From NCBI RefSeq assembly GCF_013373795.3, contig NZ_CP088022.1, positions 2,542,001 through 2,606,000 of the forward strand: 64,000 nt of DNA. The letters are read 5' to 3'. The notes under the pieces were generated by a model, which saw only the letters and a program-made list of their open reading frames with translations, had not been told where the DNA came from and did no database searches. The translations under genes and the position numbers were made by a program. The DNA comes from Bradyrhizobium quebecense. Lineage in GTDB: Bacteria > Pseudomonadota > Alphaproteobacteria > Rhizobiales > Xanthobacteraceae. Below, piece after piece: positions 17,701-26,028 of this stretch (position 1 is the first letter of the stretch; every line of letters begins with the position of its first letter).

Positions 17701-19985
17701 CCGCATTGGTGCGGCCGGGCACGACGCTGAAGATTCCGGTCAAGCTCGGCGGGCTCAATCCCGGCGAGGACGCCAAGGTAGTGCTCGCCGCGGTCGATGT
17801 CGGCATCCTCAACCTGACCAACTACAAGCCCCCGGCGCCGGACGACTACTATCTCGGCCAGCGCCGCCTGACCGCCGAGATCCGTGACCTCTACGGCCAG
17901 CTGATCGACGGCATGCAGGGCACCCAGGGGCAGATCCGCAGCGGCGGTGACGCAGCCGGCGCCGAGCTGCAGGGCTCGCCGCCGACGCAGAAGCCGCTCG
18001 CGCTCTATTCCGGCATCGTCACGGTCGGTCCCGACGGCACTGCCGAGGTGAGCTTCGACATCCCCGAATTCGCCGGCACGGCGAGGGTGATGGCGGTGGC
18101 GTGGAGTGCCACCAAGCTCGGCCGCGCCAATGTTGATGTCATCGTGCGCGATCCCGTGGTGGTGACCGCGACATTGCCGCGTTTCCTGCTGACCGGTGAC
18201 AAGGGCACCATCAGCATGGATATCGACAACGTCGAGGGCGCTGCCGGCGATTACGCCGTCAGCGTCAAGGCGAGCGGCCCGATCAAGGCTTCGGGTAATC
18301 CGACCACGACCGTGAAGCTCGCCGCAAAGCAGCGCACCTCGCTGTCGCTCGGCCTCGAGGCCGGCGGCGCGGGGCGCGCCGATTTCGACGTCGACATTTC
18401 CGGGCCGAACGGGATGACGTTGGCGCGGCACTATGCGCTCGACGTCAAGCCGGCGACCCAGGTGCTGGCGCGCCGCTCGATCCGCACGCTGGCGAAGGGC
18501 GAGAGCCTGACGCTGACCTCCGACATGTTCTCCGATCTGGTGCCGGGCACCGGCAGCGTCTCGGTCTCGGCGAGCCTGTCGACCGCGCTCGATGCGGCGA
18601 GCATTCTGAAGGCGCTCGACCGCTACCCTTATGGCTGCTCCGAGCAGATCACCAGCCGCGCGTTGCCGCTGCTCTATGTCAACGATCTCGCCGCCGGCGC
18701 CCATCTTGCGATGGACACCGCGGTCGACCAACGCATCCGCGATGCGATCGAGCGGCTCCTGGCGCGGCAAGGATCGAATGGCTCGTTCGGCCTGTGGTCG
18801 GCAGGCGGCGACGACGCCTGGCTCGACGCCTACGTCACCGACTTCCTGACCCGAGCCCGTGAAAAGGGCTTTGCGGTGCCCGACGTGCTGTTCAAGAACG
18901 CACTCGACCGCGTCAGAAACTCGGTGGTCAATGCCAACGAGCCGGAGAAGGACGGCGGCCGCGATCTGGCCTACGGCCTCTACGTGCTCGCCCGTAACGG
19001 CGCTGCGCCGATCGGCGACCTGCGCTATCTCGCCGACACCAAGCTGAACAATCTGGCGACGCCGATCTCCAAGGCGCAGCTGGCCGCGGCGCTGGCGCTG
19101 GTCGGCGACAAGGCGAGGGCGGAGCGGGTCTATGGTGCCGCGCTCGATGCGCTGAACCCCAAACCGGTGATCGAGTTCGGCCGCGTCGATTACGGTTCGG
19201 CGCTGCGCGATGCGGCGGCGCTGGTTTCGCTCGCAGGCGAGGGCAATGCGCCGCGCACCACGCTGACGCAGGCCGTGCTGCGGGTCGAAGCGGCGCGGGG
19301 GCTGTCGCCCTACACCTCGACGCAGGAGAATGCGTGGATGGTGCTGGCGGCACGCGCCCTCGCCAAGGAGACGATGGCGCTCGACATCAACGGCCAGCCG
19401 GTCAAGACCGCGGTCTATCGCAGCTACAAGGCCGAGGAGATGACGGGCCAGCCGCTCAAGATCACCAACACCGGTGACGCGCCGGTACAGGCGGTGATCT
19501 CGGTGTCGGGCTCGCCGGTGACGCCGGAGCCCGCCGCCTCCAACGGTTTCAAGATCGAGCGCAGCTATTTCACGCTCGACGGCAAGCCGGCCGACGTCAG
19601 CAAGGCGAAACAGAATGACCGCTTCGCGGTTGTGCTGAAGGTGACGGAAGCCAAACCGGAATTCGGTCACATCATGGTGGCCGACTATCTGCCGGCGGGG
19701 CTCGAGATCGACAATCCGAACCTGGTGTCGTCAGGCGATTCCGGCACGCTCGAGTGGATCGAGGACGGTGTCGAGCCGAAGAACACCGAGTTCCGCGATG
19801 ACCGCTTCACTGCGGCGATCGACCGGGGTGCCAATGACAAGTCGGTCTTCACGGTCGCCTATGTCGTGCGCGCGGTGTCGCCGGGCAAATACGTGCTGCC
19901 GCAGGCCTATGTCGAGGACATGTACAACCCCTCGCGCTACGGCCGCAGCGGCACCGGTGCGGTCGAGGTGAAGCCGGCGAAATGA
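14778..19985 (+). CDS. Bacterial alpha-2-macroglobulin (periplasmic, YfhM type)
   Basis: A 1735-residue protein. The start at 14778 follows CAGGAGCTCCATC and gives a signal peptide cut after VSAQA; an upstream open frame lacks this. It has an N-terminal helical region, many macroglobulin beta domains, and a thioester domain with YGCSEQITSR: Cys1287, Glu1289 and Gln1290 can form the internal thioester that traps proteases. Bacterial members guard the periplasm when the envelope is breached, and PBP1C, encoded directly downstream with a 4-base overlap, is their usual partner. Confidence 0.9.
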   Translation: MIGLVRAAAICATLALGLVSAQAADKAFRRDDLADSAIRLEAQIKSEAGAVNKSAATLRTDADAAFKRNDFRGGLTILGQIAATAPEDGANWLRLARTVFQIRSASSSEQTFLMERASTAAYLAYQRAGNAGEEADALAVLGKALAERKLWRPALDALRLSLDLREVADVRGQYEKMRDEHGFRLLDYTVDSDAASPRACFQFSEELAKRVDFAPYLALAGTDKPALSAEGQQLCVDGLKHGERYNINLRAGLPSTVKETLPKSAEFNIYVRDRKPFVRFTGRAYVLPRTGQRGIPVVSVNTPAVTVNVFRIGDRNLINTVIDSDFQSTLSRYQLSDLGDQRGVKVWSGELATATTLNQDVVTAFPVDQALGDLQPGVYVMTAAAKGPGSDDDGTLATQWFIVSDMGLSAFSGNDGIHVFVNSLASTEPVANADVKLVARNNEILATRKTDAAGHVLFEQGLARGEGGLSPALLTVTGEKADYAFLSLKTNAFDLTDRGVAGRAIPAGADAFVYAERGVYRSNETVYLTALLRDGQGNALTGTPLTMVIERPDGVEFRRTVLPDQGAGGRMLAVALNSAVPTGTWRARVFTDPKGSSVGETTFMVEDYIPERIEFDLTSKEKVIKAEVPVELQVSGHFLYGAPASGLQLEGDMLVAPSATGRPGYAGYQFGVDDEQTASNERTPIEDLPEADANGAASFPVKLDKVPASTRPQEAQIFIRMAETGGRSVERKIVLPVAPAASLIGVKPLFGDKSVAEGDKAEFDVAFVAPDGRQLSRNGLRYELLKLESRYQWYRQNSSWQYEPVKSTRRVADGDVNLAADKPMRLTFQPQPGRYRLDVKSTDADGPVTSVQFDVGWYSDGSADTPDLLETSIDKPEYQSGDTMTVSVNARTAGKLTVYVLGDRLLTTQSVDVKEGTQQVKLPVGKDWGTGAYVMTTLRRLLDAAAGRMPGRAIGLKWFGIDKKTRTLAVELSPPALVRPGTTLKIPVKLGGLNPGEDAKVVLAAVDVGILNLTNYKPPAPDDYYLGQRRLTAEIRDLYGQLIDGMQGTQGQIRSGGDAAGAELQGSPPTQKPLALYSGIVTVGPDGTAEVSFDIPEFAGTARVMAVAWSATKLGRANVDVIVRDPVVVTATLPRFLLTGDKGTISMDIDNVEGAAGDYAVSVKASGPIKASGNPTTTVKLAAKQRTSLSLGLEAGGAGRADFDVDISGPNGMTLARHYALDVKPATQVLARRSIRTLAKGESLTLTSDMFSDLVPGTGSVSVSASLSTALDAASILKALDRYPYGCSEQITSRALPLLYVNDLAAGAHLAMDTAVDQRIRDAIERLLARQGSNGSFGLWSAGGDDAWLDAYVTDFLTRAREKGFAVPDVLFKNALDRVRNSVVNANEPEKDGGRDLAYGLYVLARNGAAPIGDLRYLADTKLNNLATPISKAQLAAALALVGDKARAERVYGAALDALNPKPVIEFGRVDYGSALRDAAALVSLAGEGNAPRTTLTQAVLRVEAARGLSPYTSTQENAWMVLAARALAKETMALDINGQPVKTAVYRSYKAEEMTGQPLKITNTGDAPVQAVISVSGSPVTPEPAASNGFKIERSYFTLDGKPADVSKAKQNDRFAVVLKVTEAKPEFGHIMVADYLPAGLEIDNPNLVSSGDSGTLEWIEDGVEPKNTEFRDDRFTAAIDRGANDKSVFTVAYVVRAVSPGKYVLPQAYVEDMYNPSRYGRSGTGAVEVKPAK

Positions 19986-22192
19986 GTGATCGTGGAATGA
20001 GCAAGGACGCGCGTCCAAAACTCTTCTCGTCATGGCCGGGCTTGACCCGGCCTTCCAGGGACACGTCCGCTGGCAAGAAAGACGTGGATGCCCGGGTCAA
20101 GCCCGGGCATGATAAGCGTAGCGGGCGGTTGGTGCTTCGCATCGCCGGCGCTGTTGCGATCGTGCTCGTCATGGTTGCTGCGGCCTTCGCCGCTTGGGTG
20201 GTTTCGCTCGGGCCGCTGCCGCTTGCGCAGGCGCAGCAGGTCTCGACCACAGTCATCGACCGCAATGGAAAACTGTTGCGCGCCTATGCAATGGCGGACG
20301 GACGCTGGCGGCTGCCGGTCGACGCCAAGGCATCGGTCGATCCCGGTTATCTGAAGCTGTTGTTCGCCTATGAGGACAAGCGCTTCTATGCGCATCACGG
20401 CGTCGATCCGCTGGCGCTGTCGCGCGCCGGCTTCCAGTTGCTCACACGCGGCCATATCGTCTCAGGCGGTTCGACGATCACGATGCAGCTGGCGCGGTTG
20501 ATCGAGCCGCGGCACCAGCGCTCGGTCTATGCAAAGCTGCGGCAGATGGTGCGCGCGGTTGAATTGGAGCGGCAGCTTTCGAAAGACCAGATCCTCGACC
20601 TCTACCTTGCGCTGGCGCCATTCGGCGGCAACCTCGAGGGCGTGCGCGCCGCCTCGATCGCCTATTTCGGCAAGGAGCCGAAGCGGCTCTCGCTCGCGGA
20701 GGCCGCATTGCTGGTTGCGCTGCCGCAATCTCCGGAGCGGCGGCGGCTCGATCGTTATCCGGACGCTGCCCACGCCGCGCGGGACCGCGTGCTCGACCGC
20801 ATGGTCGAGGACGGCGTGGTGTCGAAGGACGAAGCCGCGCAGGCCAGGGCAACGCCAGTGCCGAAGCTGCGCAAGCAGATCCCGATCCTGGCGCCGCATT
20901 CGTCCGATCAGGCGATCGCGACGATGAAGGATGCGCCGGTCATCAAGCTCACGCTGGATGCCACCCTGCAACGGAACCTGGAGGCGCTGGCGCGCGACCG
21001 CGCCATCGCGCAGGGGCCGGACGTTTCGGTCGCGATCGTCGTGGTCGACAACGAGACGGGCGACGTGCTCGCGCGCGTCGGCTCGGCGGATTATTTCGAC
21101 GAGCGGCGTGCCGGGCAGGTCGACATGACGCGCGCGGTGCGCTCGCCGGGCTCGACGCTGAAGCCGTTCATCTATGGCCTCGCCTTCGAAGACGGCTTTG
21201 TTCATCCCGACAGCCTGATCGAGGATCGGCCGATCCGCTTCGGCACCTATGCTCCGGAAAATTTCGACATGACGTTCCAGGGCACGGTGCCGATCCGCAA
21301 GGCGCTGCAATTGTCGTTGAACGTGCCGGCGATCGCGCTGCTCGACCGGGTTGGCGCCAGCCGGCTATCGTCACGGCTGAAGCAGGCCGGCACCAACCTA
21401 GTGCTGCCGAAGGACGAGGCACCAGGGCTTGCGATGGGCCTCGGCGGCGTCGGCATCACGCTGCAGGATCTCGCCCAGCTCTATTCCGGTTTGGCGCGGC
21501 TCGGTGCGACCAAGCCGCTGCGCGAGATCGTGCAGCCGAATGACGGCCGTGAAACGATGCGGCTGATGGATCAGGCCGCGGCGTGGCAGGTGGGCAATGT
21601 CCTGCTCGGCACACCGCCGCCGGAGAACGGCGTGCATAACCGGATCGCGTTCAAGACCGGCACCAGCTACGGCTATCGCGACGCCTGGTCGGTCGGCTTC
21701 GACGGTCGCATCACCATCGGCGTCTGGGTCGGTCGCCCGGATGGCGCGCCGGTGCCGGGGCTGGTTGGGCGCACGGCGGCGGCGCCAATCCTGTTCGATG
21801 CCTTTGCACGCACCGGGAAGATCCCGGCGGCGTTGCCGAAGCCGCCGCGCGGCGTGCTGGTCGCCTCCAACGCAAAATTGCCGCCGCCGCTGCGCCGGTT
21901 CCGGCCGCTCGGCGAACTGGTCCGCAGCGGCAACGACCAGGCGCCACACATCCAGTTTCCGCTGAATGGCTCACGCATCGACGTCGATCAATCCGAGGGC
22001 GGTCATGCGGCGATGCCGGTCAAGGTCGCCGGCGGGGTGCTGCCGCTGACGGTACTCGTGAACGGTGTCTCAGCCGGGGACATCGACAGCCGGCGGCAGC
22101 GCCTGATCGACCCGCCCGGACCGGGCTTCGCGCGGCTCACCGTCATCGACGCCACGGGGGCAGCGGATACCGTTGTGATCCGCGTGCAATGA
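19982..22192 (+). CDS. pbpC: Penicillin-binding protein 1C (transglycosylase/transpeptidase)
   Basis: A 736-residue bifunctional cell-wall synthase. The GT51 domain has EDKRFYAHHGVDP with catalytic Glu131; the transpeptidase has S391TLK394, S445LN447 and K558TG. The C-terminal part (about 650-736) fits the BiPBP_C domain of PBP1C. A membrane helix lies near residues 50-72. The ATG at 19982 overlaps the macroglobulin stop (ATGA). Residues about 17-45 are encoded by an interspersed palindromic repeat read in frame, an added cytoplasmic tail absent from usual homologues. An unusual start (TTG/GTG near 20129) after the repeat is possible but has no ribosome site. Confidence 0.9.
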   Translation: MSDRGMSKDARPKLFSSWPGLTRPSRDTSAGKKDVDARVKPGHDKRSGRLVLRIAGAVAIVLVMVAAAFAAWVVSLGPLPLAQAQQVSTTVIDRNGKLLRAYAMADGRWRLPVDAKASVDPGYLKLLFAYEDKRFYAHHGVDPLALSRAGFQLLTRGHIVSGGSTITMQLARLIEPRHQRSVYAKLRQMVRAVELERQLSKDQILDLYLALAPFGGNLEGVRAASIAYFGKEPKRLSLAEAALLVALPQSPERRRLDRYPDAAHAARDRVLDRMVEDGVVSKDEAAQARATPVPKLRKQIPILAPHSSDQAIATMKDAPVIKLTLDATLQRNLEALARDRAIAQGPDVSVAIVVVDNETGDVLARVGSADYFDERRAGQVDMTRAVRSPGSTLKPFIYGLAFEDGFVHPDSLIEDRPIRFGTYAPENFDMTFQGTVPIRKALQLSLNVPAIALLDRVGASRLSSRLKQAGTNLVLPKDEAPGLAMGLGGVGITLQDLAQLYSGLARLGATKPLREIVQPNDGRETMRLMDQAAAWQVGNVLLGTPPPENGVHNRIAFKTGTSYGYRDAWSVGFDGRITIGVWVGRPDGAPVPGLVGRTAAAPILFDAFARTGKIPAALPKPPRGVLVASNAKLPPPLRRFRPLGELVRSGNDQAPHIQFPLNGSRIDVDQSEGGHAAMPVKVAGGVLPLTVLVNGVSAGDIDSRRQRLIDPPGPGFARLTVIDATGAADTVVIRVQ
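20027..20115 (+). repeat. Palindromic interspersed repeat inside pbpC
   Basis: The left arm (CATGGCCGGGCTTGACCCGG, from 20031) faces the right arm (GCCCGGGTCAAGCCCGGGCA, ending near 20110). From memory this is a common interspersed repeat of Bradyrhizobium and relatives, usually intergenic; translated it gives the recurring peptide PGLTRPS...DARVKPGHD. Here it sits at the 5' end of pbpC and is read through without a stop. Confidence 0.8.
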
Positions 22193-22334
22193 TCGCGCGG
22201 GAAAGCGGAACAGCACGGTTGTTTGCGCTGCGGTTTCATCGTATGCGAAACCCATGGTGGATAGCCTCCAACCCCGGCGCTTCGGAGCAGGGCAACAGTC
22301 TGTAAAACCTGCGCATTCGAGCCGCAGGCTGTTC

Positions 22335-23999
22335 ATGGCGTTCGAGTTCGCGACGGCCAGCCAATGGCGTTCGATCCTGTTCCTGACGCTGACCTGCCTG
22401 GTGCTGTTCCTGCCGGGCTTCTTCACCATCCCGCCGATCGACCGTGATGAGGTTCGCTTTGCCCAGGCGACCAAGCAGATGGTCGAGAGCGGCGACTTCG
22501 TCGATATCCGCTTCCAGGACGACGTACGCTACAAGAAACCGGTCGGCATCTACTGGATGCAGGCGGCGGCGCTGAAGACGATCTCCGCGCTCGGGGTGCC
22601 GCGCGCCCAGGTCCGCATCTGGGTGTACCGCCTGCCGTCCCTGATCGGCGCCATCGGCGCCGTTTTGCTGACCTATTGGACAGCGCTTGCGTTCGTGACG
22701 CGACAGAGCGCGGTGCTGGCTGCCTTGATGATGGCAAGTTGCGTGCTACTCGGGGTCGAAGCGCGGCTCGCCAAGACCGACGCCATGCTGCTGCTGACGG
22801 TCACCGCGGCGATGGGCGCGATGGCGCGGGTGTATCTATCCTGGCAACGCGGCGAGGATCCGGCGCATCCATCATGGGCGCCGCCTGCGATCTTCTGGAC
22901 GGCGCTGGCGGTCGGCATCCTGCTCAAGGGCCCGCTGATCCTGATGTTCGTCGGCCTTGCCATGGCCGGGCTTGCGATCCTCGATCGATCGGCGGCCTGG
23001 TTCTGGCGCATGCGCCCGGTCTGGGGCCTGATGTGGACCCTGGTGCTGGTGCTGCCGTGGTTCGTGCTGATCTTCCTGCGCGCCGGCGAAACCTTCTTTG
23101 CCGACTCCGTCGGCGGCGACATGCTGAGCAAGCTCGGCGCACAAGAATCCCATGGCGCGCCGCCCGGGCTCTATCTGCTGCTGTTCTGGATCACGTTCTG
23201 GCCCGGCGCGCCGCTCGCCGGCCTGGCGGCGCCGGCTGTCTGGCGCGCGCGGCGCGAGCCGGGTGCCCAGTTTCTGCTGGCCTGGTTGATCCCGTCCTGG
23301 ATCGTGTTCGAGGCTGTGCTGACCAAGCTGCCGCACTACGTGCTCCCGCTCTACCCGGCGATCGCAATCCTGACCGTCGGCGCGCTGGAGCGGCGTGTGC
23401 TGTCGCGCTCCCCCTGGTTGTTGCGCGGCGCTGCGTGGTGGTTCGCTATCCCTGCATTCGGCGCCGTGCTCGTGATCGTCGGCGCCATCAAGGCGATCCA
23501 TCAGCCGGTGTTTCCGGCCTGGCCATTGTTCGCGGTGGCGATGGTGTTCGGCCTGATCGCCTGGTGGATGTTCGAGGATAGCCGCGCCGAGCGCTCGCTG
23601 CTCAATGCGGTGATCGCCGCGGCGCTGATGGCCGGCGCCACCTATGGCGTGGTGCTGCCGCGGCTCACCACCGTGTTTCCGAGCCAGGAGGTCGCGCGCG
23701 CGCTGCGCAACGTGACCTGCGTCGGCCCGAAGGCGGCGGCTGCCGGCTTCCACGAGCCGAGCCTCGTGTTCATGACCGATACGTCGACGCTGCTCACCGA
23801 CGGATCGGGCGCCGCGGATTTCCTGGGGCAGGGCTCCTGCCGCTTCGCGCTGGTCGAACAGCGCTCCGAGCGCGCCTTCGTGCAACGCGCCGAGGCGATC
23901 GGCCTGCGCTACAACGCGCGGGTGCGGATCGACGGCTACAACATCTCGCAGGGCAAGGCCGTTTCGATCGCGATCTTCCGTTCCGAAGGGACGGAGTGA
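22335..23999 (+). CDS. GT39-family membrane glycosyltransferase (ArnT/PMT-like)
   Basis: A 554-residue polytopic membrane protein if started at ATG 22335; an earlier ATG at 22254 adds 27 polar residues without a better ribosome site. The first periplasmic loop has IDRDEVRFAQATKQM (Asp36, Asp38, Glu39), the catalytic acidic loop of the PMT_2/ArnT family, followed by VDIRFQDDVRYKKPVGIYWMQ. These enzymes take a sugar from a polyprenyl-phosphate donor and add it to lipid A or another periplasmic acceptor. It heads a four-gene set with a PAP2 phosphatase, a GT2 and a LAB_N protein. Confidence 0.85.
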   Translation: MAFEFATASQWRSILFLTLTCLVLFLPGFFTIPPIDRDEVRFAQATKQMVESGDFVDIRFQDDVRYKKPVGIYWMQAAALKTISALGVPRAQVRIWVYRLPSLIGAIGAVLLTYWTALAFVTRQSAVLAALMMASCVLLGVEARLAKTDAMLLLTVTAAMGAMARVYLSWQRGEDPAHPSWAPPAIFWTALAVGILLKGPLILMFVGLAMAGLAILDRSAAWFWRMRPVWGLMWTLVLVLPWFVLIFLRAGETFFADSVGGDMLSKLGAQESHGAPPGLYLLLFWITFWPGAPLAGLAAPAVWRARREPGAQFLLAWLIPSWIVFEAVLTKLPHYVLPLYPAIAILTVGALERRVLSRSPWLLRGAAWWFAIPAFGAVLVIVGAIKAIHQPVFPAWPLFAVAMVFGLIAWWMFEDSRAERSLLNAVIAAALMAGATYGVVLPRLTTVFPSQEVARALRNVTCVGPKAAAAGFHEPSLVFMTDTSTLLTDGSGAADFLGQGSCRFALVEQRSERAFVQRAEAIGLRYNARVRIDGYNISQGKAVSIAIFRSEGTE

Positions 24000-24000
24000 C

Positions 24001-24846
24001 ATGGCGGCGCCGCCAGCCACCGCGGAATCCGCCAACTATTTCGGACGATTGCTGACGCTGGTCTGGCTATCCTTCGCCCAGCTCGTGCGTGCACCGTCGC
24101 ATTCGCGCCGGGCCGAGGCGGCGCGACGCTCCGCGCGCCACGCACTCCTGCTCGTCGTCGTCGTTGGCGCCGTCATCATCACGCTGATGTATGCGGTCGA
24201 TGTCGCCGAGATCAGCCTGATGCCGCCACGCGGCACGCCGGGTCTCTGGTGGGTGAAGATACTCACCGATTTCGGCAAGGACGAGTATGTGCTGTGCGCG
24301 CTTGGCCTGCTGCTGATTGCGGTCGCCTTGGCGGCACCTGCGCTGCGCGGTGTGCCGCGCGCGACACTGCTCGGCCTCGGAACGAGGCTGCAATACCTGT
24401 TCCTGTCGGTCATGTTGTCGGTGGCGGTCGGTGAGCTGATCAAATGGATCGTCGGCCGCGGGCGGCCTTTTGTCGGCGGCAAGGCCAACGCGTTCAACTT
24501 CCAGCATTTCGCCGGCACCGAGGCCTATTCGAGCTTTCCGTCGGGACATTCGATCACCGCGCTTGCGCTGGCTTTCGCCGTGTCGGCGGTATGGCCACGC
24601 GCACGGGTCGCGATGCTGGTCTATGCGCTGATCATCGTCGCGACGCGGCTAGTGCTGCTGGCCCATCATCCGAGCGACGTGGTGGCCGGCGCGCTGGTCG
24701 GCGTGATCGGCGCAATGGCCGTGCGCTACTGGTTCGCCGCCCGCCGCCTTGGTTTCGCCATTGATCGCGATGGCACCGTGTTGGCGCTGTCAGGACCGTC
24801 GGAAGGGCGCCTTAAAAGGGTTGCGAGGAACGCCTTCGCCCCATAA
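24001..24846 (+). CDS. PAP2-family membrane phosphatase
   Basis: A 281-residue membrane protein with all three PAP2 signature blocks: KWIVGRGRP (148-156), PSGHS (180-184) and R216 through HHPSD (222-226). It begins one base after the previous stop. Such enzymes remove phosphate from lipid A or from undecaprenyl diphosphate. Its position between two polyprenyl-linked sugar transferases suggests lipid-carrier recycling or dephosphorylation before sugar addition, which is inference. Confidence 0.88.
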   Translation: MAAPPATAESANYFGRLLTLVWLSFAQLVRAPSHSRRAEAARRSARHALLLVVVVGAVIITLMYAVDVAEISLMPPRGTPGLWWVKILTDFGKDEYVLCALGLLLIAVALAAPALRGVPRATLLGLGTRLQYLFLSVMLSVAVGELIKWIVGRGRPFVGGKANAFNFQHFAGTEAYSSFPSGHSITALALAFAVSAVWPRARVAMLVYALIIVATRLVLLAHHPSDVVAGALVGVIGAMAVRYWFAARRLGFAIDRDGTVLALSGPSEGRLKRVARNAFAP

Positions 24847-24859
24847 AAGCGGTCGCCCG

Positions 24860-25690
24860 ATGGCCGGATCGGGCGGGTTCCAGCCGCTGCCAACACCAAC
24901 CACGAGTGCCGATTTGCCTGCTTCCGACCAGACGCCGGTCGCCGTTTCCATCGTAGTGCCTGTGCGCAACGAGGCGGACAATATCGCGCCGCTGATCGCC
25001 GAGATCGCGGCGGCGCTCGACGGCCACTGGGCCTACGAGATCGTCTACGTCAATGACGGCTCGACCGACGCCACCGGCGAACGGCTGAGCGCGATCATGG
25101 CGCAGCGGCCCAATCTCCGGCAGCTTCGCCACGCAGTCTCCTCGGGCCAGTCGGCAGCCGTGCGCAGCGGCGTGCGCGCCGCGCGCGGGGCGATCGTGGC
25201 AACGCTTGACGGCGACGGCCAGAACGATCCGGCCTTCCTGCCCAACCTGATCGCGGCGGTCGAGAGCGGCAATGGCCGGGTTGGCCTCGCTGCGGGCCAG
25301 CGCGTCGGGCGCAAGGACACCGGCTTCAAGAAGCTGCAATCGCGGATCGCCAACGCCGTGCGTGGCATCATCCTGCGCGACGGCACCCGCGACACCGGAT
25401 GCGGCCTGAAGGCGTTTCCGCGCGAGGTGTTTCTGGCGATGCCCTATTTCGACGGGCTGCATCGTTTCCTTCCGGCGCTGGTCCGCCGCGAGGGGCTCGC
25501 GATCGCCTATGTCGACGTCGTCGACCGCCCGCGCCATTCCGGCGTGTCGAATTATGGATTCTTCGACCGGCTCTGGATCGGGATCATGGATCTCGGTGGC
25601 GTGTGGTGGCTGATCCGCCGCAAGAAGCCGACGCCGGTCGTCACTGAAGTGACACGCACTGAAGTGCCTGATGTGACCGAGGTGAAGTGA
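24860..25690 (+). CDS. GT2 family glycosyltransferase (DPM1/ArnC-like)
   Basis: A 276-residue cytoplasmic enzyme. VPVRNEADN (33-41) starts the GT-A fold, followed by NDGS (65-68) and the acidic DGDGQNDP (117-124). The motif set matches enzymes that load a sugar on polyprenyl phosphate, supplying the donor for ArnT/PMT-type transferases such as the one encoded two genes upstream. The C-terminal tail is Val/Thr/Glu-rich. The start is set by the conserved N-terminal beta strand; no strong ribosome site. Confidence 0.85.
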   Translation: MAGSGGFQPLPTPTTSADLPASDQTPVAVSIVVPVRNEADNIAPLIAEIAAALDGHWAYEIVYVNDGSTDATGERLSAIMAQRPNLRQLRHAVSSGQSAAVRSGVRAARGAIVATLDGDGQNDPAFLPNLIAAVESGNGRVGLAAGQRVGRKDTGFKKLQSRIANAVRGIILRDGTRDTGCGLKAFPREVFLAMPYFDGLHRFLPALVRREGLAIAYVDVVDRPRHSGVSNYGFFDRLWIGIMDLGGVWWLIRRKKPTPVVTEVTRTEVPDVTEVK

Positions 25691-26028
25691 TGCTGATTCA
25701 GTTCGGCCAGGCGCTCAGCGCCTATTTCTACGAAGTGTTCATCGCCAAGTTCGACTTCTGGCTGGCGTTCGGCCTGATCGCGCAATTGTTCTTCACTGCG
25801 CGCTTCCTGGTGCAGTGGATTTCCAGCGAGCGCGCTGGCCAGAGCGTGGTGCCGATGGCGTTCTGGTTCTTCTCGATGGGCGGCGGTTTGATGACGCTGA
25901 TCTACGGGTTCGCCAAACGCGAGCCTGTCATCATCATCGGGCAGGGCCTCGCGACGCTGATCTACATCCGTAACATCATGCTGATCGTGAAGAACCGCGG
26001 CAAGGCGTCGAAGACGCTCGACAGCTGA
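25690..26028 (+). CDS. LAB_N-domain membrane protein (lipid A biosynthesis N-terminal domain)
   Basis: A 112-residue protein with three hydrophobic segments and the family signature FTARFLVQWISSERAGQSVVP. It overlaps the GT2 stop by one base (TGATG), so the two are coupled. In rhizobia small LAB_N proteins accompany polyprenyl-sugar transferases and are thought to help make or flip the lipid-linked sugar. This completes a donor-synthesis and transfer unit with the three genes upstream. Confidence 0.85.
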   Translation: MLIQFGQALSAYFYEVFIAKFDFWLAFGLIAQLFFTARFLVQWISSERAGQSVVPMAFWFFSMGGGLMTLIYGFAKREPVIIIGQGLATLIYIRNIMLIVKNRGKASKTLDS

